Part shown: piece by piece, positions 46,035-54,137 of the stretch
Numbering within the stretch: the first letter of the stretch is position 1
Layout of the letters: each line of letters opens with the position of its first letter
DNA from: Streptomyces pacificus
Lineage (GTDB): Bacteria > Actinomycetota > Actinomycetes > Streptomycetales > Streptomycetaceae
NCBI RefSeq assembly: GCF_011766325.1
Contig: NZ_BLLG01000005.1
Location: 1-64,000 of the forward strand
Length of the DNA stretch: 64,000 nucleotides
Direction: 5' to 3'
Notes under the pieces: generated by a model
What the model was told of the DNA's origin: nothing
Databases searched by the model: none
What the model saw: the letters and a program-made list of their open reading frames with translations, nothing else
Translations under genes and position numbers: made by a program

Positions 46035-47093
46035 TCAGATCTCCTGCTGCGGCCAGTCGAGCAGTCTGGCCCCGATGACCGCCGTCTGAAGGGTGTATCG
46101 GTGCACCGGATCGCCCGGGTCGGCGCCGGTGAGCCGGTGGATCCGGTCGAGCCGGTACGTCAGGGCCCGCACGCTGAGGTTGAGCCGCCGGGCCGCCTCG
46201 GCCGCCACGCAACCCGTGTCGAAATAGGCCTCGAGGGTGTCCAGCAGCGGCCGGGCTCCCCCGCGGGCCTGCCTGAGCGGGCCGAGGGCGCTGAGTACGA
46301 GGTCGGCCATGGCCTGCCGGTCGCGCGTCAGCACCGGGTACACCAGCAGGTCCGATGCCTGCAGCACCGGATCGTCAAGTCCCATCCGATCGGCCAGGTC
46401 CAGGGCGTTCAGCGCCTCCTCATAGGAGTGGACCACCCCGCCCGCACCCGGGTGGGCGCGCCCCACAGCCACTCGGCCGCCGTCCGTGGCCCCGTACGCC
46501 TGCTTGGCGAAGTAGCGGAGGACGTCGGACTGGTCACCCGGCGCGATACAGATCAGCCGGCCGTCCTTGGTGGTGAGGAGGATGTGGCGGTCCCCGAAGC
46601 GGGCGACGAGCGCGGCGCCGAGCCGGCGGGTGAGAGGATGGCCGTCGTCATACGACTCCGGGCCCCGGGCAACAGCCACCGCATGGGCGTGGGAGAGCAG
46701 CAGCCCGAAGCGTACGGCCCGCTCGGCGAGCCTGCCGAGGTCGCTGCGCCCGTACAGCAGATCGTCGACGAACTCCCGGCGGGCCGCCTCCTCCTGGCGC
46801 ACCGCGAGGCGCTGCGCCCGCTCATGGCCCTCGGCGAAGGCGTCCACGGCCTGCTCTGTCGCGGCGAGAAGGTGGTCGGCCGCCGCCGCCTTCAGTCCGG
46901 GCCGTATCGCGCGCGCGGCGGCCAGGTGTGCCCGAACCATGGTGCGCAGTCCGACACCCGCCTCCGCGGCGCGCTCCCCCTGGGTGCGGAGTGAGGCGAG
47001 TTCGTCGCGCGTGAGCCTCCGGCTGGTGGCACAGGCACCGGCCAGCACCTCGGCGTACCCCTCCAGATACGACTCGGTATCAAGCACCGTCAC
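46035..47093 (-). CDS. PucR-family transcriptional regulator
   Basis: A 352-residue regulator with the PucR C-terminal helix-turn-helix domain: LDTLEAYFDTGCVAAEAARR, LNLSVRALTYRLDRIHRLTG and HRYTLQTAVIGARLLDW. The middle (GGDEF-like fold) has ILLTTKDGRLICIAPGDQSD and VAVGRAHPGAGGVVHSYEEA, typical of the CdaR/PucR group. The N-terminal helical domain (RRLTRDELASLRTQGERAAE) probably binds a signal. The GTG at 47093 follows GGGGAG; the frame is open to 47150. Ligand unknown. A palindrome lies 100 bp upstream. Confidence 0.88.
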   Translation of the reverse strand: MTVLDTESYLEGYAEVLAGACATSRRLTRDELASLRTQGERAAEAGVGLRTMVRAHLAAARAIRPGLKAAAADHLLAATEQAVDAFAEGHERAQRLAVRQEEAARREFVDDLLYGRSDLGRLAERAVRFGLLLSHAHAVAVARGPESYDDGHPLTRRLGAALVARFGDRHILLTTKDGRLICIAPGDQSDVLRYFAKQAYGATDGGRVAVGRAHPGAGGVVHSYEEALNALDLADRMGLDDPVLQASDLLVYPVLTRDRQAMADLVLSALGPLRQARGGARPLLDTLEAYFDTGCVAAEAARRLNLSVRALTYRLDRIHRLTGADPGDPVHRYTLQTAVIGARLLDWPQQEI

Positions 47094-47189
47094 GTCTCGC
47101 TCCCCCGTTCCTTCCCCCGGCACGCCGACGACGTCACGACGCCGGGGCAACGGAGGTGGCCCCCTGCCGGCGACCGGCGTCAGGCATCA

Positions 47190-47221
47190 AGGATACGTAG
47201 AGATTGCCGGTGGTCGGCAAT
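47190..47221 (-). promoter_or_regulatory. Inverted repeat and promoter upstream of pucR-like gene
   Basis: ATTGCCG (47203-47209) and CGGCAAT (47215-47221) are exact complements around GTGGT. On the minus strand this places TTGCCG as a -35 element over the repeat, with TATCCT (47190-47195) 19 bp further as a -10 element, about 100 bases before the GTG start. May be an operator. The rest of the 457-bp gap (47094-47550) has no gene; it includes an A/G-rich tract near 47290-47340. Confidence 0.4.
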
Positions 47222-47550
47222 GCGAACAGGACCGCAGGCCTGAAAGGATCTGGTTGCACGGGGGAGGGCGAGGAAGACCGAGAGACCGTCTGCCGGAAAC
47301 GGGAAACAGGAAACAAGGAACGGGGGAACGGGGGTCCCGGGTTTCGGTGGAACCCTGCTGCCGACGGCAACCGACGGGTTCCGTGGCATGCCGGGCTCGG
47401 TCCTTCTCGCCCGCGCGGGCTGACACGCCTTCGTCTCCGAAGTGCGCACGTCCGCCCGATGCAGGGGGGTACCGGGGCGGACGCCGAAGGGCGTCCGCCA
47501 CCGGACTTCGGGACACGGCCGAAAAGCCCTGCCCGCGTCCGGACATGGGC

Positions 47551-48213
47551 TCAGCCCTGTGAGGCGCTCTCCCCGCCACGCGGGAACGAGACCTCCACCC
47601 GGCGGTTCTTCTTACGGCCGTCCTCGGTGCCGTTGTCGGCGATCGGGTAGTCCTCGCCATAGCCGCGGATCTCGTAACTGATGCCAGAGCCGCCGAGCTG
47701 CTGCGACAGGACCTTGTGCACGGCGTCCGCCCGCTCCTTGGACAGCACATCACCATGCGCGGCCGAACCCAGGTTGTCGGTGAAGCCGAAGACACGGACC
47801 CTCTTGGCACCCTGGTTGCGGATCTCCGCCGCGATATCGGCGATACGGGCGTTGGCGGCACCGGAGAGCTTGGCGCTGTCCTTGCCGAAGAGCACCTCTG
47901 CCTGGAGTGCGAACTTGAGGTGGGAGCTGGTCTCCTCACGGCGCTCCTCGCCGCCCTCGGACTCGACGACGGAAACGATGTCGAGTACCCGGGCGGACGC
48001 GAGGGTCGCACCGTCGCGGAGTTTGAGCCCCGGCGAGTCGCCGTCGATCTCGGGCGGCGGCGAGGTCGACTCCGTACCCGGAGGCGTGCCCGGTGAAGGG
48101 GTCTCGTCCGCCCGGGCACCACTGGCGGCCGCGAACTGCATACTGACGACCAGCGCGACCGCGGCGATGGCCGAGGTCGCGCCCCTTCGCGTGCGGGGCT
48201 TGGGGGCGGGCAT
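47551..48213 (-). CDS. OmpA-domain protein of the Tad locus
   Basis: A 220-residue exported protein. A signal peptide at residues 12-36 (ATSAIAAVALVVSMQFAAAS) ends near ARA-DETPSP. A Pro/Thr-rich spacer follows, then an OmpA-like peptidoglycan-binding domain: ALQAEVLFGKDSAKLSGAAN, RVRVFGFTDNLGSAAHGDVL, SKERADAVHKVL, ending RKKNRRVEVSFPRGGESASQ. The conserved Asp and Arg of OmpA that bind diaminopimelate are present (FTDNLGS, NRRVEV). The start ATG overlaps the lipoprotein TGA (ATGA). It is the last gene of the Tad operon and may anchor the pilus to the wall. Confidence 0.88.
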   Translation of the reverse strand: MPAPKPRTRRGATSAIAAVALVVSMQFAAASGARADETPSPGTPPGTESTSPPPEIDGDSPGLKLRDGATLASARVLDIVSVVESEGGEERREETSSHLKFALQAEVLFGKDSAKLSGAANARIADIAAEIRNQGAKRVRVFGFTDNLGSAAHGDVLSKERADAVHKVLSQQLGGSGISYEIRGYGEDYPIADNGTEDGRKKNRRVEVSFPRGGESASQG

Positions 48214-48806
48214 CAGGAGATCTCAATCGTGGCGGTGGGCATTGCCGGAACTTGAATATCGACCTTCGTTGTCGAGTCAGGCGGTGACGGGAACTGAGCG
48301 AAGAAATCCACGGTGGCGCCCGCGTCAACATTGAAGATTCCTGTGGTCGTCAACGGGTAGCCCTCTGTGTCTCGAAGAACGTAGTAGCGCTTCTTTCCTA
48401 CTCGGTCGACCAGCGTGATGCCGCCCAAAGAACGGCCCGTGCGCCGCACCTGACTTTCCTGGCCGTTCCACTCGATCGGTGCAACCGCCCGCTTGCCGCT
48501 AGTGTTCCTAATGGAGCCAGTAACGGTCAGAAAACCCCCGTCCTCACGGGCGGCGGTATGGACGACGAGTTGAAAGCCGTTGGCACCATTGATCGTGGCC
48601 AGTGTCTTACTGTTGTCCGGAACGGTGTTGGCGCTTTCGTTCTCTGAGTTGGCGCTCTCCGTGGTGGCGGGTGCCGAGTTGCTGTCCTCGCCCTTCGCCG
48701 ACACTCCGTCGCCCCCGCCGCAGGCGGTGAGCGAGAGGGGCAGCACTGTCGCCAGGAGGGCGGCAGCGAAAGCCTTCCGCGTGGTCACTCTGTGTCGATG
48801 ACTCAT
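48213..48806 (-). CDS. Lipoprotein, unknown domain
   Basis: A 197-residue lipoprotein with a signal peptide and lipobox LSLTACGGGD (Cys at about residue 29), an acidic Ser/Asn/Thr-rich linker (SANSENESANTVPDNS), and a C-terminal domain (TINGANGFQLVVHTAAREDG, FLTVTGSIRNTSGKRAVAPI, FPSPPDSTTKVDIQVP) with an immunoglobulin-like beta pattern. I do not recognise the family. I chose ATG 48806 (MSHRHRVTTRK) since AAGGA stands about nine bases upstream; ATG 48815 is the alternative. Overlap with the OmpA gene suggests a joint role on the outer face of the membrane. Confidence 0.75.
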   Translation of the reverse strand: MSHRHRVTTRKAFAAALLATVLPLSLTACGGGDGVSAKGEDSNSAPATTESANSENESANTVPDNSKTLATINGANGFQLVVHTAAREDGGFLTVTGSIRNTSGKRAVAPIEWNGQESQVRRTGRSLGGITLVDRVGKKRYYVLRDTEGYPLTTTGIFNVDAGATVDFFAQFPSPPDSTTKVDIQVPAMPTATIEIS

Positions 48807-48836
48807 GCGTGTCATTCCTTCTGCGTTCGTTCGCGG

Positions 48837-49424
48837 TCAGTTCTCGGCCAGCCGGATGTCGAAGAGGTCCGGCCCCTCCGGCGGAGGGCCTTCGCCCACC
48901 AGCCAGGGCTCCGTCCCCTCGCACGCCAGCGTCCCCAGCGGCTCGGGGAGAGGCGTGTAGCGGCATCGGGATGTGAGTGCGGCCGTGGCGTCGGCCGTGG
49001 CCTTCTTCGTCGCGGTGCCCGGCAGGACGGTGTCCCCCACCGGTCTTCTTGTCTCGACCTCGACCGTGAAGGCCCAACCGCCGTTGTCGTCTGCGCTGCA
49101 GCCACCCGGTGTCACGACGGTGTCGTTCCGCTCGGCCATGGGGTAGGCCGCCTCACAGCCTCGGAAGCTCCCGAACTCCGCCAGATTGAAGACCGCTGTC
49201 AGAAAGGGCGGGTTGGGATTGTCCGGCAGCTCCAGCTCGAACTGGTCGCGGGACAACTTGGCTGCCGCGAGCGCGGCTGCGTCGGCGCCCGTCTGTGCGG
49301 CGTTGCGTGTGGCGCCGGCCTGGCCGACCGCGAAGAACGCGAGCGCGAGAAAGAGCAGGCTCGCTACCACCACGACATAGGCGGGAGCGACCTGCCCTTT
49401 CTCGCGTGAGACTCGAAGTATCAA
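48837..49424 (-). CDS. TadG-like pilus assembly protein
   Basis: A 195-residue protein with a prepilin-like N-terminus, VSREKGQVAPAYVVVVASLL, then FLALAFFAVGQAGATRNAAQ TGADAAALAAAKL in the TadG style, and an extracytoplasmic domain with four or more cysteines (GCEAAYP, GGCSADD, SRCRYTP, LACEGTE). The position normally holding Glu at +5 after the cleavage site is Ala, so it may be an anchored minor pseudopilin. It begins with TTG at 49424, overlapping the Flp stop (TTGA). Confidence 0.8.
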   Translation of the reverse strand: MILRVSREKGQVAPAYVVVVASLLFLALAFFAVGQAGATRNAAQTGADAAALAAAKLSRDQFELELPDNPNPPFLTAVFNLAEFGSFRGCEAAYPMAERNDTVVTPGGCSADDNGGWAFTVEVETRRPVGDTVLPGTATKKATADATAALTSRCRYTPLPEPLGTLACEGTEPWLVGEGPPPEGPDLFDIRLAEN

Positions 49425-49654
49425 CCGCCAAGAATCTCGTTGACCGTGTCCGAGAGCCCGCCTGCGATCGTCTCCGCCACGCCCGAGCCCACCAGCGCCG
49501 CGATGATCAGCGCCACCAGCACGATCACCCCCACGTACTCCACGGCCCCCTGGCCTCGGTCGCCGCGGTGCCGGATCGCCTCGGCTGTCGTCCTCGCCCA
49601 GTTGCCCAGATGGACACGGGCGTTGATCGCGGCCCTGATGGTGGTGTTCGACAT
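49421..49654 (-). CDS. Flp-type pilin
   Basis: A 77-residue major pilin candidate of the Flp family. The prepilin site is GDRG-QGAVEYVGVIV: cleavage after Gly34, with Glu39 at +5 and Tyr40, as required by Tad pilin processing. A hydrophobic helix follows (VIVLVALIIAALVGSGVAET). The strong ribosome-binding site CAGGAGGGGAA precedes ATG 49654. It is followed immediately by a TadG-like gene and preceded by a regulator pair, so it sits in the middle of the locus. Confidence 0.9.
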   Translation of the reverse strand: MSNTTIRAAINARVHLGNWARTTAEAIRHRGDRGQGAVEYVGVIVLVALIIAALVGSGVAETIAGGLSDTVNEILGG

Positions 49655-49867
49655 GGTGTTCCCCTCCTGGTCCGGCCGGCCGCTCGCCGACCGACTCGTA
49701 CGGGTCCTCGGTGCCGCTCGTGGCTCCGGCTTCCTCCCGGCCGGCCTCATCGGCGGCACGCGAAGGGTACGGGCGGAGAACACCTCTTGGCATGGGCCCC
49801 TGGGCCCAACCGGGGTCCCGTTCCACGGGTGGCGTGTCGAGGGGCCCCGCGTTACCGGTCGGGTCGG

Positions 49868-50974
49868 TCATGACTCGCCGCCCTCCCTTCGGGCCAGTCG
49901 GTACCAGATGGCGATGGCCTCGCCCCGGCTCGCGGCGTTGAGCTTGGCGAAGATGCGGTTGATGTGGTTCTTGACGGTCTTCTGGCTGATGAAGCAGGTG
50001 GCAGCGATCTGCTGATTCGTCATACCCGATGCGATCAGCTCCATCACTTCCGCCTCCCGCCGGCTCAGCTCCGTCGGCAGTCCCCCGGGACCTGCCCCCG
50101 GGACGGTCGCCCAGGAGACCATCCCTGGAGAAGAATGTGCCACATTCGCTTGCGAAAGCGAAGAGTCGAGGGTGAACTGCTGGACCGTGGCGCCCCAGTC
50201 AACTAAGCCGCTCTGCTGTTCTGCTGATGATGCGCCGGTGGGCGAGGGGGTGCCACAGTGTGCGGTTGCAGACGCTTCCGGGTGGGGCTGCCCGGGCCCT
50301 TCGCCCACGTCCGCACTCCGACCGTCCGGCAGTGGTGACGGCGGCCGTCCCGGCGGGCCGGTGGTGGCGCACACCGCCGCGAGCAGGGCACCGGAGGCCG
50401 AGGGGGTGAAGGAGGCCCGGCCCTTCCTGACGTCACGGACGGCAGCGACGAGTTGGTCCACGGTGAACTCGCCGTGGACCAGATAGCCGCCCGCGCCACG
50501 GCGCAGCGCCTCGTGGACGACCGCGCTCTCGCGGCTGTACGTCGTCATCAGCACCGGCGCGAGACGCACCAGATACGGAAGGGCGGAGATGCCGTCGACC
50601 CCGGGCATCCGCACATCGAGCAGGACGACGTCCGGCCGGAGGCGGACGGCCGCCTCGTACGCCTGGCGTCCGTCGGCTACCTGAGCGACGACATGGATGC
50701 CCTGGCGGCCCTGGAGCAGCACCGCCAGGCCCGCTCGTACCACCGGGTTGTCGTCGGCGACGACGATCCGGAGCGTGCTCCCGGACGCCGCGGGAGCGGG
50801 CAGGCCGGGGCGGTCATCGGGCGTCGCGTCCGCCGGTTCTCGGGGAGCGGGGAAGGCAGACGGCCCTGAGGAAGGGCCGGAGGCGAACGGTGCGGTACGC
50901 GAGGGCGTACGCCGCGATCCGTCGGGGTGGTCGGTGAGTTGCCTTCCCGTCGTTCGGGAGATGCCGTCCGGCAT
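49868..50974 (-). CDS. LuxR-type response regulator of the Tad locus
   Basis: A 368-residue response regulator. A low-complexity N-terminus (about 65 residues) precedes the receiver domain: RIVVADDNPVVRAGLAVLL (acidic pair), DVVLLDVRMPGVDGISALP (phosphorylated Asp120) and VLMTTYSRESAVVHEAL. In AGGYLVHGEFTVDQLVAA the usual conserved Lys is replaced by His. A Ser/Pro/Gly-rich linker of about 100 residues follows, then the LuxR/GerE HTH: LSRREAEVMELIASGMTNQQ and ATCFISQKTVKNHINRIFAK. ATG 50974 follows GAGGAGG. Pairs with the kinase upstream and probably controls pilus genes. Confidence 0.92.
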   Translation of the reverse strand: MPDGISRTTGRQLTDHPDGSRRTPSRTAPFASGPSSGPSAFPAPREPADATPDDRPGLPAPAASGSTLRIVVADDNPVVRAGLAVLLQGRQGIHVVAQVADGRQAYEAAVRLRPDVVLLDVRMPGVDGISALPYLVRLAPVLMTTYSRESAVVHEALRRGAGGYLVHGEFTVDQLVAAVRDVRKGRASFTPSASGALLAAVCATTGPPGRPPSPLPDGRSADVGEGPGQPHPEASATAHCGTPSPTGASSAEQQSGLVDWGATVQQFTLDSSLSQANVAHSSPGMVSWATVPGAGPGGLPTELSRREAEVMELIASGMTNQQIAATCFISQKTVKNHINRIFAKLNAASRGEAIAIWYRLARREGGES

Positions 50975-51000
50975 GGTTGCGGCCTCCTCTCCGAGTGGAT

Positions 51001-51044
51001 TCGGAGTCGGTTCGGGGTCGGTTCGGGGTCGGTTCGGAGTCGAT
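51001..51044. repeat. Four tandem copies of an 11-bp unit
   Basis: TCGGGGTCGGT is repeated four times with A/G variation between the response regulator gene and the kinase gene. Eleven-bp spacing matches one helical turn, so a regulatory role is possible. Confidence 0.9.
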
Positions 51045-51237
51045 ACGTGAGGGGTCCTGGTGAATCCTGATGGACGTAGCCCGCGTGCGCACAGTGCGCA
51101 CGGATGGATGCGGGTGGGCGGGTAGACGGGTGGCGGAGAGGTCGGTACGGAGCGGTACTCCGCTGGACTCAGGCTGGGTTCGGATGGTGACGGCGGGCCC
51201 GGGAGGTCCGGAGCGGGAACCTGCGGACGTCATCCGG

Positions 51238-52812
51238 TCAGGGAACGGACGGTACCCGTCCAGGACCGCGCGGTCCGTTGAGGAGCGGGGTCGCCCGCGG
51301 CCGCCCCGGCGGCGCGTTCGGCGGGTCCGAGCGGATGGCCGTCAGCGGCAGCTCGAGCCGTACCTCCGTCCCCCGCGGATGGCACCCCCGCCCGACACGG
51401 ATGCGGGACCCGATGGACGCGGCGCGCTCCACCATGCCGACGAGGCCGAAGTGACCACCTCGGCGGAGGCCGTCGAGTGTGGTGCCCAGGGGCAGTCCCC
51501 TGCCGTCGTCGTAGACGCTGATGCGGAGCACGTCGCCGACGACGCCCGCCGAGACGTCGAGGTATGTGGGCTGCCCGTGGCGGTGGGCGTTCTCCATGGC
51601 CTCGGACGCGATGGTGAGCAGTTGGCGCGCGATGGCCTGGGGCACCGTGGGCACCGGCCTCGGGCCCAGTCGGTGGAAGCAGGCCCGCACATCGAGGCGG
51701 TGCGCGAAGTCCGCTGTGCGTGAGGCAAGTTCGGAGAGCACGTCGACCCCGCCGTCGACCCCGCCGTCGACCCCGCCGTCGACCCCGCCGTCGAGGCCGG
51801 ACCGGCAGCGGAGATCGGACAGCAGCTCCCGGGACTCGGCGGCGGCCCGGCGTGCCGATCGGGCGACGAGCTCCGCCTGGTACGTGACGGCCAGCGGATC
51901 CAGCCGGTCCGCGGAGCCGGCCAGGCCCTCCGCCGCCAGTGCGAGCCCGTGCAGCGTCTTGGCCAGTGAGTCGTGCATCTCCCGGGCGAGACGGGCGCGT
52001 TCCTTCTCCACTGCCTCGTTGACGGCGAGCCGGGCACGGGCCTCGGTGAGGGCCTGGGCTGCGGCGCCGAAGCCGAGCATGAGGTTGCGCAGGGTGCTGC
52101 CGCCCGCGCCCGCGATCACACACAGCCCGGGCAGCAGCAGGTCTCCGAGTCCGGCGTTCACGTCCGGGTTGACCGCGAACGCGCCGCCGATGATGAGCGA
52201 CTGGAGTACGGCGAAGACCGCCGCCCCGCGCCAGCCGTAGACCAGTCCGGCCAGCAGCGGCGTGCAGAGGGTGACATAGGCGAGGATCGACTCGGGCGAG
52301 GCGGTGGCCAGGAGCAGCGCGCCGAAGAGCGAGTCCGCCGCGAGAAGAGCGGGGTGCCGGAGCAGGAACGGCCCGAAGCGCTCCCAGTCCCGCAGCGGGA
52401 TATAGGAGACCATGAAGGTGACGATCACGGCGGAGCCGACGAGCCAGGTGCCCGGTCCCGGCCGGGTGTTGCCCAGCGCGAACGGCGTGGCCAGTGCGAT
52501 CACGGCCAGCCGGAAGCCGAAGACCTGCCGGCAGAGCGCCTGGAGGGCGTTGACCTGGATGGGCAGCGGCGGCACGGGCTCAGGACCGGCGGCAGCGGCG
52601 GTCCGCGAGGAATCCCCTTCGTCTGCGCCCGGGTTCTCCGTGTCGGCACCCGCGGTCTCCGTGTCGGCACCCGGCATCACCGCGTCCGCACCCGGCATCA
52701 CCGCGTCCGCGCCGCCGCGGAGTCCACCACCGGCTGTGTGACCGGCCTCGCCACCGGCCTGGTCGCCGGGTCCGCTGCCGCCGCTTCCACGGGCGGGGGG
52801 CCTCGGGCCCAT
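51238..52812 (-). CDS. Sensor histidine kinase of the Tad locus (HisKA_3)
   Basis: A 524-residue NarL-type kinase. The N-terminus carries repeats of the kind MPGADAVMPGADTETAGADT, then about six membrane helices (VIALATPFALGN, LVGSAVIVTFMVSYIPL, LFGALLLATAS, LVYGWRGAAVFAVLQSL and others). The dimerisation helix is KERARLAREMHDSLAKTLHG with the phospho-accepting His. The ATPase domain has ARQLLTIASEAMENAHRHG, SVYDDGRGLPLGTTLDG and RRGGHFGLVGMVERAASIGS. A VDGG-repeat (4 copies) lies between them. ATG 52812 has AGGAGG eight bases upstream. It lies between tadC and the response regulator gene. Confidence 0.92.
   Translation of the reverse strand: MGPRPPARGSGGSGPGDQAGGEAGHTAGGGLRGGADAVMPGADAVMPGADTETAGADTENPGADEGDSSRTAAAAGPEPVPPLPIQVNALQALCRQVFGFRLAVIALATPFALGNTRPGPGTWLVGSAVIVTFMVSYIPLRDWERFGPFLLRHPALLAADSLFGALLLATASPESILAYVTLCTPLLAGLVYGWRGAAVFAVLQSLIIGGAFAVNPDVNAGLGDLLLPGLCVIAGAGGSTLRNLMLGFGAAAQALTEARARLAVNEAVEKERARLAREMHDSLAKTLHGLALAAEGLAGSADRLDPLAVTYQAELVARSARRAAAESRELLSDLRCRSGLDGGVDGGVDGGVDGGVDVLSELASRTADFAHRLDVRACFHRLGPRPVPTVPQAIARQLLTIASEAMENAHRHGQPTYLDVSAGVVGDVLRISVYDDGRGLPLGTTLDGLRRGGHFGLVGMVERAASIGSRIRVGRGCHPRGTEVRLELPLTAIRSDPPNAPPGRPRATPLLNGPRGPGRVPSVP
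51742..51789. repeat. Four tandem 12-bp copies within the kinase gene
   Basis: GTCGACCCCGCC repeats four times exactly, encoding four copies of V-D-G-G between the dimerisation and ATPase domains. Unit length keeps frame if copy number changes, so this is a likely in-frame length polymorphism. Confidence 0.95.
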
Positions 52813-52964
52813 GTGGGTCACCTCCTGTTCCAGTCGCTCGCGCCGGCATGGTGCCGACCCTCTGCGCGGTCCCGCTCCGGCGCGAAACAGGCCGCCGGGG
52901 CGGTCGCGCTCCGTCGTGGTCGTGTCGCCGGTACGGTCGCGCCGGAGCGGTAACGGCGGGCCGG

Positions 52965-53855
52965 TCAGCCCCCGCTCAGGATGTCGGCGAAATCGACCCC
53001 GGAGCCGTAGTAGAAGCTCATCACGATCAGGATCATGGTCGCGGGGAGCATGACCATCGTGACCACGAGCGTCGTCTTGGGAATGGCCTTGGACGCGGAG
53101 CGCCTGGCGTTCTGCGCGTCCGTCCGCCGCATGTCCGTCGCGATCTGGATGAGCGTGTCGATGATCGGCGCGCCGAGTTCCTCCCCCTGCTGGAGGGCGG
53201 TCACGAACATCGACACCTGCTCGGAGGAGTTCCGCTTGCGCAGCTGCTCGAACGCCTCACGGCGACTGACACCCATGTCCATCTGGCGCAGGGTGATGCG
53301 GAGTTCGTCGGCCCAGGGGCCCTGGTACCGCTCGGCGACGCGCTCCAGCGCCTGCCGGAAGTTGAGCCCCGCGGAGACGACGACGGCGAGCACGTCGAGG
53401 AAGTCGGGCAGGGTGCGTTCGATGTCGTTGCGGCGGCGGCGGATGGCTATGCGCAGAAGGACATCGGTCCAGGCGAGCCCGTACGCCAGCGCGAGCAGTC
53501 CGACGATCGCCTGCCCGCGGAGGAGGAGGGAGAAGGCGGCGACCACGCCGAGCATTCCGTAGACGGCGCGGCGGGCGGCGTAGCGGTCGACGGTCATGCC
53601 GCCGGGATTGCCCGCCATGTCGAGCCTGTGACGCAGGTCGTCGACGCGCTTGGGTCCCATCATGGACAGCACGGCCGGTGCGAAGCGCATGCCGATGCGG
53701 TCGATACCGGAGCCGACCGCGCTGGTGCGGGTCGCACCGACCTCGAGTGCCACCGCGAGGTCGCCCGGCAGCTTGGCGTCGGCCCGGTACATCCGGATGC
53801 CGTGGAAGGCCCCGTACACCGCCAGTCCGAGAACGGCAGCCAGTAGAAGTCCCAT
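52965..53855 (-). CDS. tadC: Tad platform protein TadC
   Basis: A 296-residue inner-membrane protein of the type II/IV secretion GspF family. Four or so membrane helices; the GspF domain contains VERTLPDFLDVLAVVVSAGL-like sequence (DIERTLPDFLDVLAVVVSAG, NFRQALERVAERYQGPWADE, MGVSRREAFEQLRKRNSSEQ, VSMFVTALQQGEELGAPIID). It forms the pilus assembly platform together with TadB, driven by the TadA ATPase. ATG 53855. It is transcribed after tadB with a repeat-rich gap. Confidence 0.93.
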   Translation of the reverse strand: MGLLLAAVLGLAVYGAFHGIRMYRADAKLPGDLAVALEVGATRTSAVGSGIDRIGMRFAPAVLSMMGPKRVDDLRHRLDMAGNPGGMTVDRYAARRAVYGMLGVVAAFSLLLRGQAIVGLLALAYGLAWTDVLLRIAIRRRRNDIERTLPDFLDVLAVVVSAGLNFRQALERVAERYQGPWADELRITLRQMDMGVSRREAFEQLRKRNSSEQVSMFVTALQQGEELGAPIIDTLIQIATDMRRTDAQNARRSASKAIPKTTLVVTMVMLPATMILIVMSFYYGSGVDFADILSGG

Positions 53856-53877
53856 GAGATGTCCCCTGTTTCCCTGA

Positions 53878-54137
53878 TCACCTGATCCCGGTTCCCGCGA
53901 TCCCGGTTGCCGTGATCGCGGTCGCTCGGATCCCGGTCGCTCCGATCGCGTCTCCCCTGGTCAGAGTCGCTCCGATCGCGGTTCCCCTGATCGCCGTCGC
54001 TCTGACCCCGGCTTCTCCGATCCCGGTCGCTCTGACCCCGGCTTCTCCCATCCCGGCTTCTCCGATCCCGGCGCCTGCCCCGGGTCCCGAGTGCCCGGAT
54101 TCCCGTGCGCCTCGGCGGCCGCCCTCCTGGTTCTCTC
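53878..54137. repeat. Imperfect repeats between tadB and tadC
   Basis: Related 15-bp units of the form CGCTCTGACCCCGGCTTCTC and CTCCGATCCCGGT repeat about ten times between the two platform genes. The minus-strand frame reads a shadow of G-I-G-E-A-G-V-R-A-T type repeats. No gene is supported. Confidence 0.75.
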
